Assembly (NCBI GenBank): GCA_943736015.1
Contig: OX031066.1
Coordinates: forward strand, 24,040,127 to 24,104,126
Length of the DNA stretch: 64,000 nt
Direction: 5' to 3'
Source of the DNA: Tridacna crocea
Lineage: Eukaryota; Mollusca; Bivalvia; Cardiida; Cardiidae
Shown here: positions 52,973 to 63,702 of the stretch, in pieces
Position numbering within the stretch: the stretch's first letter is position 1
Layout of the letters: every line of letters starts with the position of its first letter
Translations under genes and position numbers: made by a program
The notes under the pieces: model-generated
The model's input: only the letters and a program-made list of their open reading frames with translations
What the model was told of the DNA's origin: nothing
Databases searched by the model: none

Positions 52973-53479
52973 AATTTGTGCATTGATGGGTAAAACATTT
53001 TGCATTCAGTGCGGATCTTTAGAAATACAGAAGCCAGCCTGGCGCCAGTTCAATTGATTGCCTGGAATATTAAAATCTAGAACTTTACAACTGAAATGGA
53101 TATTTTCAAATCAATAAGAAACAAGAGGTCCATGATTGCACCAAGTCGCTCACCTGAACCTTTTGACACAAAATAACCCATTTCCAATCTCTTCCGAGAT
53201 ATTAAGACAAATATCGAAACCAATATTCATGAGTATTGGACCATAGGCCTCCCATAAAGGGATAACAAAACTTTCATTATCGGACACTTACTATAAATAG
53301 CACATTGGGGACTTCCTTCTGTACCATATATAGTAACATCTTCACAGGTTTGTGGTTGGACTGAAAAAGAAAGCACACACAGGCTTTTTGTTTTAGAGTT
53401 TGTCCCATATACCCGTACGTGTAGCCCAACATGGTCCATTTTCAAAATCATTGTAAAAATCATCCAGACAAACATCTTG
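52973..53479. other. Unassigned, with a fragment of the 31215 element
   Basis: TTTCATTATCGGACACTTAC and TATAAATAGCACATTGGGG at 53268-53310 match the inside of the element at 31215. No genes. Confidence 0.45.
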
Positions 53480-53720
53480 ACCCACTTTAATAAGCATTTC
53501 CCCATTTCCCGCAATGTTTTCAAAAAGTCTTCTCACTCAGGTAAGATTGTTTGCTAAAGGCTTATAAAGACCATATAGCCTGCAACACTCTACAAAGAGC
53601 ATTCGGACATCTGCATAAAATGTCGTTCCGGATCAGCCTACGCAGTCCGTGCAGGCTAATCCGATCTTGATCTACACAATCCCCAAAAGGTCAGACAGTC
53701 CCGCGCAGCACCTAAGGATT
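53480..53720. mobile_element. Mixed A, C-like and B fragments
   Basis: A family A right part (CCCGCAATGTTTTCAAAAAG) is followed by TCCGGATCAGCCTACGCAGT / GTGCAGGCTAATCCGATC, which runs into a family B half (GATCTTGATCTACACAATC) at 53664. The join lies inside a shared GATC. Confidence 0.6.
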
Positions 53721-54145
53721 AAAGCAATGTTTTCTCCGCCTAACATCACAACTGTCATGTGGAAAATTATACATGTGCATTGGCATGAACAATCCTTTCA
53801 AACGGAACGAAAAAATGGAGGTTACAGCAGAAATTGTCCGTAAACTTGATCATGTCTAGTCTGAAAGATGGAAAAATCTTTCGACATTGTGCTAACAGAA
53901 CCAGCATCACAAGAGGAGCAGGTCCGTTTACTGCGCATGTCATATTCTTTCTGAATTAGTAGAATGCCATCTAGCGGGAGATATTAGGAGTAAGACAAGC
54001 TTGGCGACATGTAGAAATATTCGTCACATTAAACCTGGATAGAAAACATAATGTAGTATGTTGAAATGCATAAACACGTAATTCTCGTTTGCGGTAAATG
54101 CCCTATGTGTACCGGAAGTAAGGCAGAATGATGCAAGATAATAAC
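53721..54145. other. Unassigned, with a family I fragment
   Basis: GTAGAATGCCATCTAGCGGG at 53959 is the family I signature. No coding evidence. Confidence 0.5.
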
Positions 54146-54370
54146 TTAACCCATTACCACATAATCCCTACTTATGACGACTCTGAGAAAGAAGGCTTTA
54201 GAAAACATTGTGGGAAAAGAAGAAAATGCTGGTAACCGGCATTTTCTCCTTTTCTCACAATGTTGTCTACTCTATGTAAAAAATACACCATTTGATCCAC
54301 ACTGAAATTGTCGTCCGCAAATGCTTTGAATTTGGACAAGACTACATTTTGTCGTCAGTTAACGAGTTAA
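54146..54370 (+). mobile_element. Family A MITE
   Basis: Plus-oriented, TTAA ends, centre GGTAACC. Confidence 0.9.
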
Positions 54371-54545
54371 AACTCGTCATTACAAGACAGCCAATTGTTG
54401 ACAGACATTTGCACACGACACCTAAAATGTGTCTCAACTGACGGGATTCGTCTTTCAAACGTAAGGAAATACTGTGAAAAAACGACAATACGTTGGTAAC
54501 CAGTACTTCTCTCAACATGGTGTTGTAAATTTACATAATCTTCGT
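54367..54545 (-). mobile_element. Family A MITE, strongly decayed
   Basis: Long-arm trace GACAGACATTTGCACACGAC and stem trace TACGTTGGTAACCAGTACTT. Confidence 0.55.
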
Positions 54546-54989
54546 TTTGGAAGACGCCAACTCTTTACTCAACAATCTGCTAATTTAATCCTTTACCAAA
54601 GAATACCTGGTTTTTACGACCCTAAAATAGAAGCATTTTGAAAACATTGTGGGAAAAGGAGAAAATGCTGGCAACCAGCATTTCCCCCTATTCCCACAAT
54701 GTTTTCTACCCTGCTGGAAGTTTTGGAAGAGGCCAACCCTTTACTCAACAATCTCCTCATTCAATCCTTTACCAAACAGTTCCTGGTTTTTACGAACCTA
54801 AAATAGAAGCCTTTTGAAAACTTTGTGGGAAAGGGAGAAAATGCTGGTTACCAGCATTTTCTCCTTTTCCCACATTATTTTCAACCCTGCTGGAAACAAA
54901 TTTCAATTTTTAAATTCCATTTATTTTGTCGTCTACAAGTGCTTTCAATTTGGACCAGCCGAATATTTTTTCGTTTGGTAAAGAATTAA
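54545..54989 (+). mobile_element. Family A with 176-bp partial tandem duplication
   Basis: TTTTGGAAGACGCCAAC and TTTTGGAAGAGGCCAAC mark two copies 176 bp apart. Each has a short arm and palindrome (centres GGCAACC and GGTTACC); only the second has the long arm and the TTAA at 54986-54989. Confidence 0.85.
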
Positions 54990-55195
54990 ACGACCCTGAG
55001 AAAAACGGCTTTTGAAAGATTGTGGAAAAACGAAAATAGGTGGTAATAAAAATTTTCGCCAGTAACAACAATATTTCTTACTGTTTGATAGTCAACATAC
55101 AATAATTTTAGCAGCAAATCAAATCTGTCGTCTGCATTGAATATGTACTAGTAGATCTAGTTTAAAATTTTGTCACAAGGTATCGAGTGAATGAT
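54986..55195 (+). mobile_element. Family A MITE, decayed
   Basis: CGACCCTGAGAAAAACGGCT, a degenerate stem, and AATCTGTCGTCTGCATTGAA. Confidence 0.6.
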
Positions 55196-55368
55196 AATGC
55201 ATTGCGATTCTTACGTTTACTTGGTTATATCGGTCAAATAAGGTAATTATGAGCTCGAGTATGATGCAAGTTTGTGAAATGTCAAATAAATGAGAGGTGA
55301 TGAAATGCGCATGTCGTACAATAACATGTGATCATTGATCGCTCAGTATGTGACTGCACACACGCCTT

Positions 55369-55599
55369 GTAACCCTTTCCCAAACAATCCCTGGTTTTTA
55401 CAGCCCTGAGATAGAAGCTTTTCGAAAACATTGTGGGAAAAGGAGAAAATGCTGGTTACCAGCATTTTCTCCTTTTCCCACATTTTTTTTCCTACCCTAC
55501 TGTATACTAATTTCAATTTTTGAGTTATGTTTATTATGTTGTCTGCAAGTGCTTTCAATTTGATCTACTCTAAAACTTTGTCGTTCGGTAAAGAGTTAA
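55369..55599 (+). mobile_element. Family A MITE
   Basis: Plus-oriented; left end GTAA, right TTAA; centre GGTTACC; a run of T follows the stem. Confidence 0.9.
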
Positions 55600-55734
55600 A
55601 AAAGCTGGTTAGTAGTATTGTTAATGTCACATCATCTTATGCCAATATACAGAGCTCAGGTATTTTTCATAGAGTAGAAAAAGAGAAACTGAACAATATT
55701 GTGTACAAACTCTCTCTTCCTTTCGATCGATGCT

Positions 55735-55860
55735 TTAACCCTTTTCCAGGTGAAAAGTAACGATCCCAGGGAAAGAAATTCTCATAACTGTATTTGAAAA
55801 TAAAAGAAAACGTTGTATACCAAGCATTTTCGCTTTTCCTATAATGTTTTCCATCCGAAT
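55735..55860 (+). mobile_element. Family A left half, decayed
   Basis: TTAACCCTTTTCCAGGTG, CGATCCCAGGGAAAGAAATT and AAAACGTTGTATACCAAGCA. Confidence 0.6.
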
Positions 55861-56580
55861 GGTTCAGAACCTAGAAGTATATGTTTTTTTTGCGAAAATG
55901 TAAATGCTTCAGTTAAACATGTAACCCTGAACAAATACTTTTGCATTGAAACCACCAAACACGATGATATTTCTGCATCAAAGAATGGAACTTTTCTATG
56001 TTTGTTTCTGATACAGGAAATAAAGAGAAACGACACAACAACCTTATGGGGCTGCTGAATAAACAAATAACTGCATATTTCCTTTTTAGTCGTAGAATAA
56101 ACTTGTTTTTTCTTAAAATCTGGACCCATTTCGACTACTGCGCACGTTCAAGCCGGGAAACTTTTCTACTCTCTACAAAGGAGAATGTGATAAACTTACA
56201 ATTAGAACTTTGTGTAAATTTTGAAGTATGTAATGACCGATTCCTCGATTTCTTGTAGACAATTCTATATGATTATTTCAGGACCACAAAAAAGGTTTAT
56301 TCGCCCGAATTATAGAGCAAAAATAAGAGAGTAAAAGATGCGATAAACTAGGCTAAATAGCTCCAATTCAAACACCATCTAGCTATATTTAAAAACAACG
56401 CGGCGAAATTGAGACGAAAATAGCAATAGTAATCAAAGTAATGCAGGTGCTGTGATAATTCCTGCATGGTGAAGAAGTCCTGCATTGACATTATTGCTGC
56501 CAACGGCGAATTTTTTATTTAGGGACTAATATACCCCCCCCCCCCCCCAATCCAGGAGGGAGGTGGGGTAAACTCAACGC
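55861..56580. other. Unassigned sequence
   Basis: Overlapping ORFs on both strands at 55839-56258 show no family signature. A cytosine run lies at 56535-56550. Confidence 0.45.
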
Positions 56581-56599
56581 CCAAGACGAGTTTCTGTCA

Positions 56600-56960
56600 T
56601 CGTGCTGTGTCCAGCGTCCGTCGTCAACTTTTACCTTGTGTACGCTCTAGAGGCCACATTTTCAGTCCTTTTGTCTCGAAACTTGGTAAGAATGTTTCTT
56701 AACGATATTTCGGAGGAGTTCGAAAATGGATAATGCCGGGTCAAAGACTAGGTAACAAAGTCAAATCTAATAAAAATAACTTGTGAACGCTCTTGAGGCC
56801 AAATAATTTGTCTGATAATCTTGTAAGTTGGACAGAATGTTTATCTAGATGATATCTTAAACGAATTGAAAATGGGTCACATCGGTTAAAAAAAAAAAAA
56901 ATCTTAATAACAGGGTCAAATCCTTTGTCACCATATCTCAGAAGAGATTGGAAATGGGTA
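56600..56960. repeat. Diverged ~155-bp repeat, two copies
   Basis: ACCTTGTGTACGCTCTAGAG and AACTTGTGAACGCTCTTGAG introduce two similar blocks, each with CAGAATG/GAATGTTT and GAAAATGG landmarks. Confidence 0.6.
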
Positions 56961-56984
56961 ATGTTTTGGCCGAAAGGTTCAAGA

Positions 56985-57200
56985 GACTGACAAGTGTGGT
57001 ATCAACCAATGTTAGTCTGCTCAGTCCGCGCAGGCTGGCTTGCGACGAAACATTTTGCTTTTATTTTTTGCGTGTCCAAGGACCATTCTACTTAAGGATT
57101 CAGCCTATTGTTATACAAAATGGATTTTATGAATTTACAATTACATAAGAGCTTCTTAGGTACAATGGATCAAGGACATGCATTAAGCCCCCTTATTCCC
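56985..57200 (-). mobile_element. Family C MITE, diverged
   Basis: Core TTAGTCTGCTCAGTCCGCGC, then AAGGACCATTCTACTTAAGG and the end GCATTAAGCCCCC. Confidence 0.65.
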
Positions 57201-57600
57201 TCACGGCAAGGCAAAGCAAGGACAAAATAACATCCCATTCAATGACAAGTCACGCTCTAATTAGAGCAATTTATTATATTCTTATTTCAGTAAATTACTG
57301 GGATTTCGTAGCAAATAAAACCGCTACACTTAAAGATTATTTAGTATCATCACTTGAGGTGATATCGTTTTAGAATGTTTACCAGAACTACTTTTTTCAT
57401 TTTATTGGTCATAGTGTACCATTCTTAATAACTATCAGATTAAAGGTGAATTATGAATATAATAAATACCATGTAATCAACTGTCTTTGTGTGGTACTAA
57501 AAATCTGTCACTCGAATGGGGTTTTGTTGCAGTTAAGAAACTCGTCCTTCAGACTCATGTTTTCGACCGCACCGAATCCCATTCTTCAGACAGATTTTTA
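57201..57600. other. Unassigned sequence
   Basis: Nothing recognised. Confidence 0.45.
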
Positions 57601-57965
57601 ATACCCTTTGCCTGCGCATGTCATGTCCTTCGAAGATTCAACCTGGCTGCTATGACGTATCACTCCCCCCATTTTTGGGGGATTGTTGTAATACGCACTA
57701 TAAAGTAGCAATGGAGAAAATGGCTTTTATCAATACGTCCGTGGGGATACTGCTATCTGGCCTGTTATAGCTCCAGATTTCTCTAAACTGATCACAGCTG
57801 AATGAATAGCACCAGGTAGCGTTTCATTGAATAATCGTTTATCTTAGTTTGGAATTCAAAGTAAAGGTTGTCGCGTAGAAAAGAAGTCCGGTTCTGTACC
57901 CAGAATGCCCAAGTTAGATAGATGTATATTTGTAGAATGCCATCTAGCGAGAGATAATGATTTAA
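57601..57965 (+). repeat. Dispersed family I repeat, longest copy
   Basis: Matches 28400-29070 in pieces: GAAGATTCAACC, CAGGTAGCGTTTCATTGAAT, GAATTCAAAGTAAAGGTTG and CCAGAATGCCCAAGTTAG. Confidence 0.6.
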
Positions 57966-58120
57966 TACCCCACACAACCTGTTGATTATCCTCTGTTTCT
58001 CAAGCTTTTTCATTGTTTAGGCATATGGTGAAGAAGGTGATGTCTGCTTTGAATCGTGAACCTGTTGGCACAATAGTAAATCTCACGATATTTCTCTTTT
58101 CACATGCAGATATATCTCCT

Positions 58121-58348
58121 TTAATCCTTTCCCAAACGGCAAATTTTGGACTAGACCAAATTGAAAGCATTTTGCAGGTGACAAATAAACAGTTACTAAA
58201 AAGATGATTTTTCTATATGATAGGATAGAAAACATTGTGGGAAAAGGAGGAAATGCTGGTTACCAGCATTTTCTCCTTTCCCACAATGTTTTCAAAAGGC
58301 TTCTATTCCTGACCCGTAAAAACCAGGGATTGTTTGTGAAAGGGTTAA
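58121..58348 (-). mobile_element. Family A MITE
   Basis: Minus-oriented, TTAA ends, centre GGTTACC. Confidence 0.9.
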
Positions 58349-58349
58349 G

Positions 58350-58535
58350 TTAACCCTTTCCCACACAATACCATTTTTTACAGCCCTGAGAGAGAAACCC
58401 TTTGAAAACATTTTGAGAAAAGGAGAAAATGCTGGTAACCAGCATTTTCTCCTTTTCCCACAATGTTTTCTACCCTGCTGGAAACAAATTTCAATTTTTG
58501 AGTCACGTTACAGGTTTGTAACCCTTTAAGTTTAA
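58350..58535 (+). mobile_element. Family A MITE, long arm shortened
   Basis: Plus-oriented; one base separates its TTAA from the preceding one. The long arm stops after TTTTTGAGTCACGTTA. Confidence 0.8.
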
Positions 58536-58765
58536 CCCTTTTAAACACTAGCACGAGTTTTGAAGATCCGAGAAACAGAGCTTGTGAAAACATTGTGGGG
58601 AAAGAAGAAACTGATGGTAGCCAGCATTTTCTTCTTTTCCCACCGTGAATATTTTCAACAGTATCAGAGAGAAATTCACTTTTTCCAGCCAAATTTAGAC
58701 TGTCGTCTGCAAATGCCTTCACTAAAACATCAGGGTGTCGAACAGAGTTCATCAGACGACATCAA
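58532..58765 (+). mobile_element. Family A MITE, diverged
   Basis: TTAACCCTTTTAAACACTAG, stem ATTGTGGGGAAAGAAGAAAC, long-arm box CTGTCGTCTGCAAATGCCTT. Confidence 0.8.
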
Positions 58766-59029
58766 CTGACTCGTCCTCGTTGGAAGCAAAGTTTGCACAC
58801 GACAGAATTAATGAAATACGATTATATTTAGAACAAAACGTCGGTTGACGGATTTTCTTTACTTTTTCACACGATGTTTTTTTTTGAAAAATTTTCCTAC
58901 GTCAAGGGCGTAAAAAAAAGTAAGAAAACGAGATCATCTGGTAAGCAATGAAATGTTAATTTTATGCATTCTGAAATGAAAGATCACTGCAGGTAAAATT
59001 TTCCCACTAAGGTTGTATGGATTATCTCC

Positions 59030-59799
59030 CGTAACTCTTTAACACATCAAAATTTTAGCCTTGTGAAAATTGAAAGCATTTGCAGACAAATATTTCAATG
59101 ATAGTTGAATGGTATAATTGTTCTTTTGTAAGGTAGAAAACATTGTGGGAAATGGAGAAAATGCTGGTCATCAGCATTTTCTCCTTTTCCCACAATGTTT
59201 TCAAAAGGCTTCTTTCCCAGGGGTGTTAAAGGTGGGTATTTAGAATTTTCACATCACATCAAATTAAAAAATATATATATTAATGAAATTCACATGAAAA
59301 AACAATACAAATCATCAATAATTACGAACCATAAATTACAAAAAAAAATTTTTTTTGATGGTATTCCCTTAAAAGGCTACGTAGCCTCTTAAGCTATTTT
59401 TAGATTTCGCGCCAAAAATCAATAAAGCATTGTGGGAATGTCAAGTGAGTGGCATGTGACTAATAACGCTTAAATTCCATTAAATAACAAACATATAATA
59501 ATTATTTTCCATTATGTCTTCTTCGGACGGATGTTTGAAGCTGTGTCTGTGTTTTACTGTATTTAAATGAGAGAATTGATAATCTAAAAATAGAACGTGT
59601 CTCCTGTTGGTGTCAACATGTTCCGTAATAAATCTCTAATTTCTCATGTTATCGGATGGTTTTCGACTGCTGGGGTTTTATCAACGCAAATTAAAAGGCT
59701 AAGGGACTATAAGTATGATTTTTTTGCATTTTTGTAAAAAATTCGTTCAAAGTCTAAAGGGCCACCTTTAAAACTCGTCATAGTGTGGTAAAGGGTTAA
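59030..59799 (-). mobile_element. Family A MITE split by a second TTAA element
   Basis: The long arm and stem (centre GGTCATC) run to CCCAGGGGTGTTAA at 59229. The terminal AACTCGTCATAGTGTGGTAA resumes after 59771 and ends with TTAA at 59796-59799. Confidence 0.9.
59230..59767. mobile_element. 538-bp element with AGGTGG ends and TTAA duplication
   Basis: TTAA lies at 59226-59229 and 59768-59771, while the host MITE family has one TTAA there (GGTGTTAAAATTCGTC at 41473). The inverted ends are AGGTGGGTATTTAGA and TCTAAAGGGCCACCT. The AT-rich interior has no ORF of note. Confidence 0.75.
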
Positions 59800-59824
59800 A
59801 GTAACACACGGTAGTTTTTCATAA

Positions 59825-60045
59825 ATTAGTTGGATTGTTTTACGCCGCTTTCAAAATTATTTGAGTCAAATAACGGCGACAGGTCACATGTTAATGTATT
59901 TCCAGGGTTTTACCAGTACCATTTTAGGGCTCTAAAGCGGCTTCCCCAAGGACACACCCAGTGGATCCAGTGAGGCTCGAGCCCGGTGCTTCCAGGTCAT
60001 GAATCATATAATTTACCACTGAGCCAGACAAGACCATATAATGTA
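59825..60045 (-). mobile_element. SINE-4 copy
   Basis: The minus strand gives a tRNA-like head (GGCTCAGTGGTAAATTATAT) at 60000-60045. The 3' end appears as TGTTTTACGCCGCTTTCAAA near 59836. Confidence 0.7.
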
Positions 60046-60139
60046 GACCAGATTTCTTTCAAATGGTACCGTTTTACACTTTTCCTGCTCAATAAGTAAA
60101 ATTAAACTTTCAAGCTAGTAGTGAAAACAAACTTTTTTT

Positions 60140-60275
60140 TTTGGGGGGGGGGGGGGATATTTTCTTATCGGACAACTTAGATCCAAGATCAGACCACGTT
60201 TTGTGCAGTTTGATTTTGATCAACATCGCCCGCAGAAAGTCATCGAGTCGCTCTTTGCAGGTTGAGGGTTAATAA
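60140..60275 (+). mobile_element. Family B repeat, diverged
   Basis: GACAACTTAGATCCAAGATC with GTGCAGTTTGATTTTGATCA; a guanine run precedes it at 60144-60157. Confidence 0.65.
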
Positions 60276-60377
60276 TCAAAACCAAGTATTATCTTTCATC
60301 ATTAAGTAACAAGTCCGTTACAGAACAGTATGGTTTTGCTAGATTCACAAACTTGAAATGCTTCAATTTTTGCAACT

Positions 60378-60480
60378 TATTGATTGATTATATGTATGGT
60401 GTTTAATGCGTTCTTTAACATCATTTCAATTATATCGGTGTGGCAAGTGCACCTATCCATGCTTTCCTGGAGTTGAATGA
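60378..60480 (-). mobile_element. SINE-1 3' fragment
   Basis: TGATTGATTATATGTATGGT, GTTTAATGCGTTCTTTAACA and GTGCACCTATCCATGCTTTC. Confidence 0.75.
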
Positions 60481-60609
60481 ATGAATAGCGTTTTAAGGCC
60501 CGTCGACAACTTAGGTCATACTGGGCGCACTTAGTAAACAATAATGCGAGGTGAAAATAACATACATGTGCAACAACATAAGACAAACATGATAAATGAG
60601 GAATGGATG

Positions 60610-60900
60610 AAACACAAAATGATGCCCCTTTTGTCGCCTTTTACGACATGCATGCTGTCACTTTTGTTCCGCCAGATGAAATGGCAGATGTGACGATCGC
60701 GGTACTGCAGTGGTTTATTCTTATACCCCCGATTAAACCACACGGGGTCCCACAGGCCAACTGTTCCTGGAGTTTCTGTTACCTGTAATGTGCATATTCT
60801 TTCCAAACCAATGGCTGCTTTCCCACATTACCAATGGCAAAACAATGATAAGGGGATAAGAGGAATGAATCCTGTCACAAAGACTATCATGAAGTCCCAG
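60610..60900 (-). mobile_element. SINE-like composite
   Basis: TTTTGTCGCCTTTTACGACA followed by GTTTATTCTTATACCCCCG and CACACGGGGTCCCACAGG resembles a conserved SINE segment. From about 60790 SINE-1 body sequence (CCAAACCAATGGCTGCTTTC) resumes. Confidence 0.5.
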
Positions 60901-60918
60901 AATTTTTTTTTCAACATT

Positions 60919-61131
60919 TTAACTCTTCACCAAATGACAAAATTGAAAGCGTTTCCAGACAAAAAAAAAATAAATGTGACTCAAAAATTGAAATTTGTTT
61001 CCAGCACAGTCGAAAACATTGTGGGAAAAGAAAATGCTGGTTACCAGCATTTTCTCCTTTTCCCACAATATTTTCAAAAGGCATTTTTTCTCAGGGTCGT
61101 TAAAAGTCAGGATTGTGTGGTAAAGAGTTAA
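60919..61131 (-). mobile_element. Family A MITE
   Basis: Minus-oriented, TTAA ends; 10 bases of the left stem (AGGAG region) are lost while the right is intact, centre GGTTACC. Confidence 0.9.
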
Positions 61132-61234
61132 AACAGGCATAATTGTGAATGTGAAGACATAATGGTGAAGGTAAGAGTTTAGTGGTGATACAGATGCATA
61201 CACTTTGATTATTCGGCCTAACTTACAACCCTGA

Positions 61235-61315
61235 TTAACTCATTACCAAACGACAATATTTTTGGCTCGTTCAAATGGAAAGCATTTGCAGATGACAAAA
61301 TAAAAGTGACTGAAA
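61235..61315 (-). mobile_element. Family A MITE, left piece of a split copy
   Basis: TTAACTCATTACCAAACGAC through AAAAGTGACTGAAA. The consensus continues in the piece starting at 63703. Confidence 0.8.
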
Positions 61316-61781
61316 TTCTCACACTCAACAAATTCAACCATTCATTCAACCATTCTCACACTCATTTAATTCACCTATTCATTCAACCATTCTCACACAT
61401 CATATTCACCCATTCATTCAACCGTTCTCACACCTATTGAATTCATCCATTCATTTAACCGTCCTCACATTCATCAAATTCACCCATTGATTCAACCGTC
61501 CTTACACTCATCAAATTCAACCATTCATTCAACCATTCTCACACTTATCAAATTAAACCATTTATTCGAATATCCTCACACTTATTAAATTCAGATATTC
61601 ATTTAACCGCCCTCACACTCAATGAATTCACCCGTCCATTCAACCATTCTCACAATCATCAAATTCACCCATTCATTTAAACCATCCTTACACTCATCAA
61701 ATTCGTCAACTCATTCAACCATCCTCACATTCATCTAATTCACTATTCATTTTACCATCCTCACGCTCATTGAATTTACCT
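61316..61781. repeat. ~36-bp satellite, first block
   Basis: Units such as CATTCAACCATTCTCACACT plus CATCAAATTCACCCAT, about 13 copies, ending at the ATG of the DUF229-like fragment. Confidence 0.9.
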
Positions 61782-62146
61782 ATGATAACACGGAAAAAGA
61801 AAATTATTTTAGTTGGGTCAGTCAGCATTTTCATCCTTGTCTGTCGTGGGCTGTTTCATGTGTTTCCGGAGCTATCCATTGTTCACAGTTTTCAGAGTAG
61901 TTACTATGATATGCCATGTACCTTACCAAATATCAATCCATTTGATAAATCAATTAGTGACTATTTTTGGGTCCCCGAACCTTTAAATTGTGACAGCAAT
62001 TTTTATGAAGTGATTTATGTGGACGAAAACAATAAACTCCGTTACAATGATACAGTTTTACGGGAGTTATCGGATTTGGGAATAACTGACATAAAGTGTT
62101 CTTTTAGAAATGTCGTTAGAACAGCAAACGATGATGACAATCACCC
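61782..62146 (+). pseudogene. N-terminal fragment of a DUF229 sulfatase-like protein
   Basis: From ATG 61782 a basic start (MITRKKK) precedes a hydrophobic signal-anchor at about residues 8-28. A luminal region follows with MPCTLPNINPFDK, PEPLNC, a YVDENNKLRYN-type strand and KCSFRNVVR before DDD. The order Cys-Pro-(Leu/Ile)-PxxxPFD, PxPLxC, C-hydrophobic-R matches my knowledge of the DUF229 family (type II membrane proteins with a sulfatase/phosphatase-like fold). At about 62140 the frame runs into satellite sequence and stops at 62190. Full-length members have several hundred residues, so this is a broken piece. No splice donor was seen at its end. Confidence 0.6.
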
Positions 62147-62880
62147 ATTTATTCAGTTTTCACCACATTTATCAAGTTCACCATCCTCATAGTCATCAAA
62201 TCCATACATTCATTCAACCAATCTAACTCATCAAATTCACTCATTACTTTCAATCATCCCAACATTCATCAAAGTAAACCATCCATTCAACCATCCTCAT
62301 ACTTATCAAATTCACACACTCATTCAATCATCCTCACACTCATCAAATTCACATATTCGTTTAACCATTCTCACAATCATCAAATTCACCCATTAATTCA
62401 ACCATCCTTTCACTCATTAAATCCATTGATTCATTCAACCATCCTCATACTTATCAAATTCACCCATCCAGTCAACCATCCTCACACTCATCAAATTCAC
62501 CCATTCCTTTAACCATCCTCACACTCATTAGATTAACCCATTCGTTCAACCATCCTCACACTTATTAGATTAACCCATCTAACCACGCAATCACGCTTAC
62601 CTTACTCATCCATTTTAACACATACTGAACTCACTAACTCACTAAATTCATACTTACCTGACTCATCCACCCACTCATCGTTTTCACACTCATCTAAGTC
62701 ACCTACTCACTCATACACCATCATACTCACCTAAACACCCAACCATTCACTTTCACAAAGTCACCAAATTCTCCAACTCACTCGTTCACACTCCCCTGTC
62801 TCTCCCATTCACTCATCACCGCTCACACTCGTCAAATTCACCCATTCATTCAACCACACTAACCTCATTCCCCCGCTCAC
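62147..62880. repeat. ~36-bp satellite, second block
   Basis: The same unit as 61316-61781, about 20 copies, becoming shorter and irregular (CTCA-rich) after 62580. Confidence 0.9.
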
Positions 62881-63050
62881 TCATCATGGGTCACTAGCTT
62901 GACTATTTTTGCCTTCTTGTTGACACCTCTTTCTCACAGATAAAAAAGAAAAATTACTTCTTTATTTTCATAATGGCATTTTGCAGCCACTGAACAACAC
63001 ACTGACATGTTGAAATAGGCTGTGACAAGGATTCGCTTGTCCTAACCCGT

Positions 63051-63132
63051 ATCATCGGTTTATTTCGAAAACCTCGTAATTACAGCTTGTCACAAGCTGT
63101 AGTTACGAGTTTTTCGAAGTAAGCCGACGATA
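63051..63132. repeat. Family F palindrome
   Basis: ATCATCGGTTTATTTCGAAA, CTCGTAATTACAGCTTGTC and the inverted partner to GCCGACGATAT. Confidence 0.85.
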
Positions 63133-63146
63133 TACTGCTGAATAAG

Positions 63147-63374
63147 TTAACCCTTTACCTGATATGCCAACTTGAGGCTCATCCATTTCAGCAGCAATTA
63201 AAGGTATGATATCAAAAATATGGACAAATGAGGATACAAATATCTGATTGAGTGGAAAACATTGTGGGAAAAGGAGAAATTGCTCGTAACGAGCAATTTC
63301 TCCTTTTCCCACAATGTTTTCAAAAGCTTCTGTTGTTGATACGTCAAAATGCGTATCTATGGAGAAAGGGTTAA
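63147..63374 (-). mobile_element. Family A relative, GCTCG-core subfamily
   Basis: TTAA at both ends; perfect stem with GGAGAAATTGCTCGTAACGA at its centre. Arms resemble 24006 rather than typical family A. Confidence 0.85.
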
Positions 63375-63434
63375 ATGAAGCCTTTAAAAGTGAAAGCCCA
63401 AAGGTTGCTAATTCAAAGTTATTTTTGGAGGGAG

Positions 63435-63520
63435 AATATCTCCTTGCCGGACAGAGTGGATCAAAGATCAGACTTTACGTTCTGTGCAGTCTAATCTTGA
63501 TCCATACTCTTCGAAAAAGG
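63435..63520. repeat. Family B core palindrome
   Basis: GAGTGGATCAAAGATCAGAC / GTGCAGTCTAATCTTGATCC. Confidence 0.75.
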
Positions 63521-63702
63521 CCCATGTTGTATATTGTCCTTCCTGACCATATCAAATCAAAATACCCAGATTTAGATAATCATTTAACACAAAATACGAA
63601 ACGTTTAATAACTCACTATGATCTACATCAAACACTGGTTGATATATCCAAAGGAAACTTTCATAATCTGTCTCCAAGTACCGCCAACAATGCGTCACGT
63701 GG
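63521..63702 (+). pseudogene. Inner fragment of a DUF229 sulfatase-like protein
   Basis: The open frame reads PMLYIVLPDHIKSKYPD, then NTKRLITHYDLHQTLVDI and ends ...NNASRG, where MITE sequence takes over and gives a stop. The pattern (LP, YP, N-x2-RL-x-T-x2-DLH-x-TL-x-DI, then SRG) is the region of DUF229 / sulfatase-like proteins after the catalytic part. It probably comes from the same gene as 61782-62146, but the middle is missing. The upstream end is a family B palindrome. Confidence 0.6.

Noticed and set aside
55839-56258. Overlapping ORFs on both strands
   Set aside because: Mutually shadowing frames in AT-rich DNA without codon bias or motifs.
61316-63702. Helitron as the carrier of the DUF229 fragments
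   Set aside because: The left junction could be read as a TC start, but the right end lacks CTRR and no terminal hairpin sits about 10 bp before it; the host site is not a clean A/T junction.
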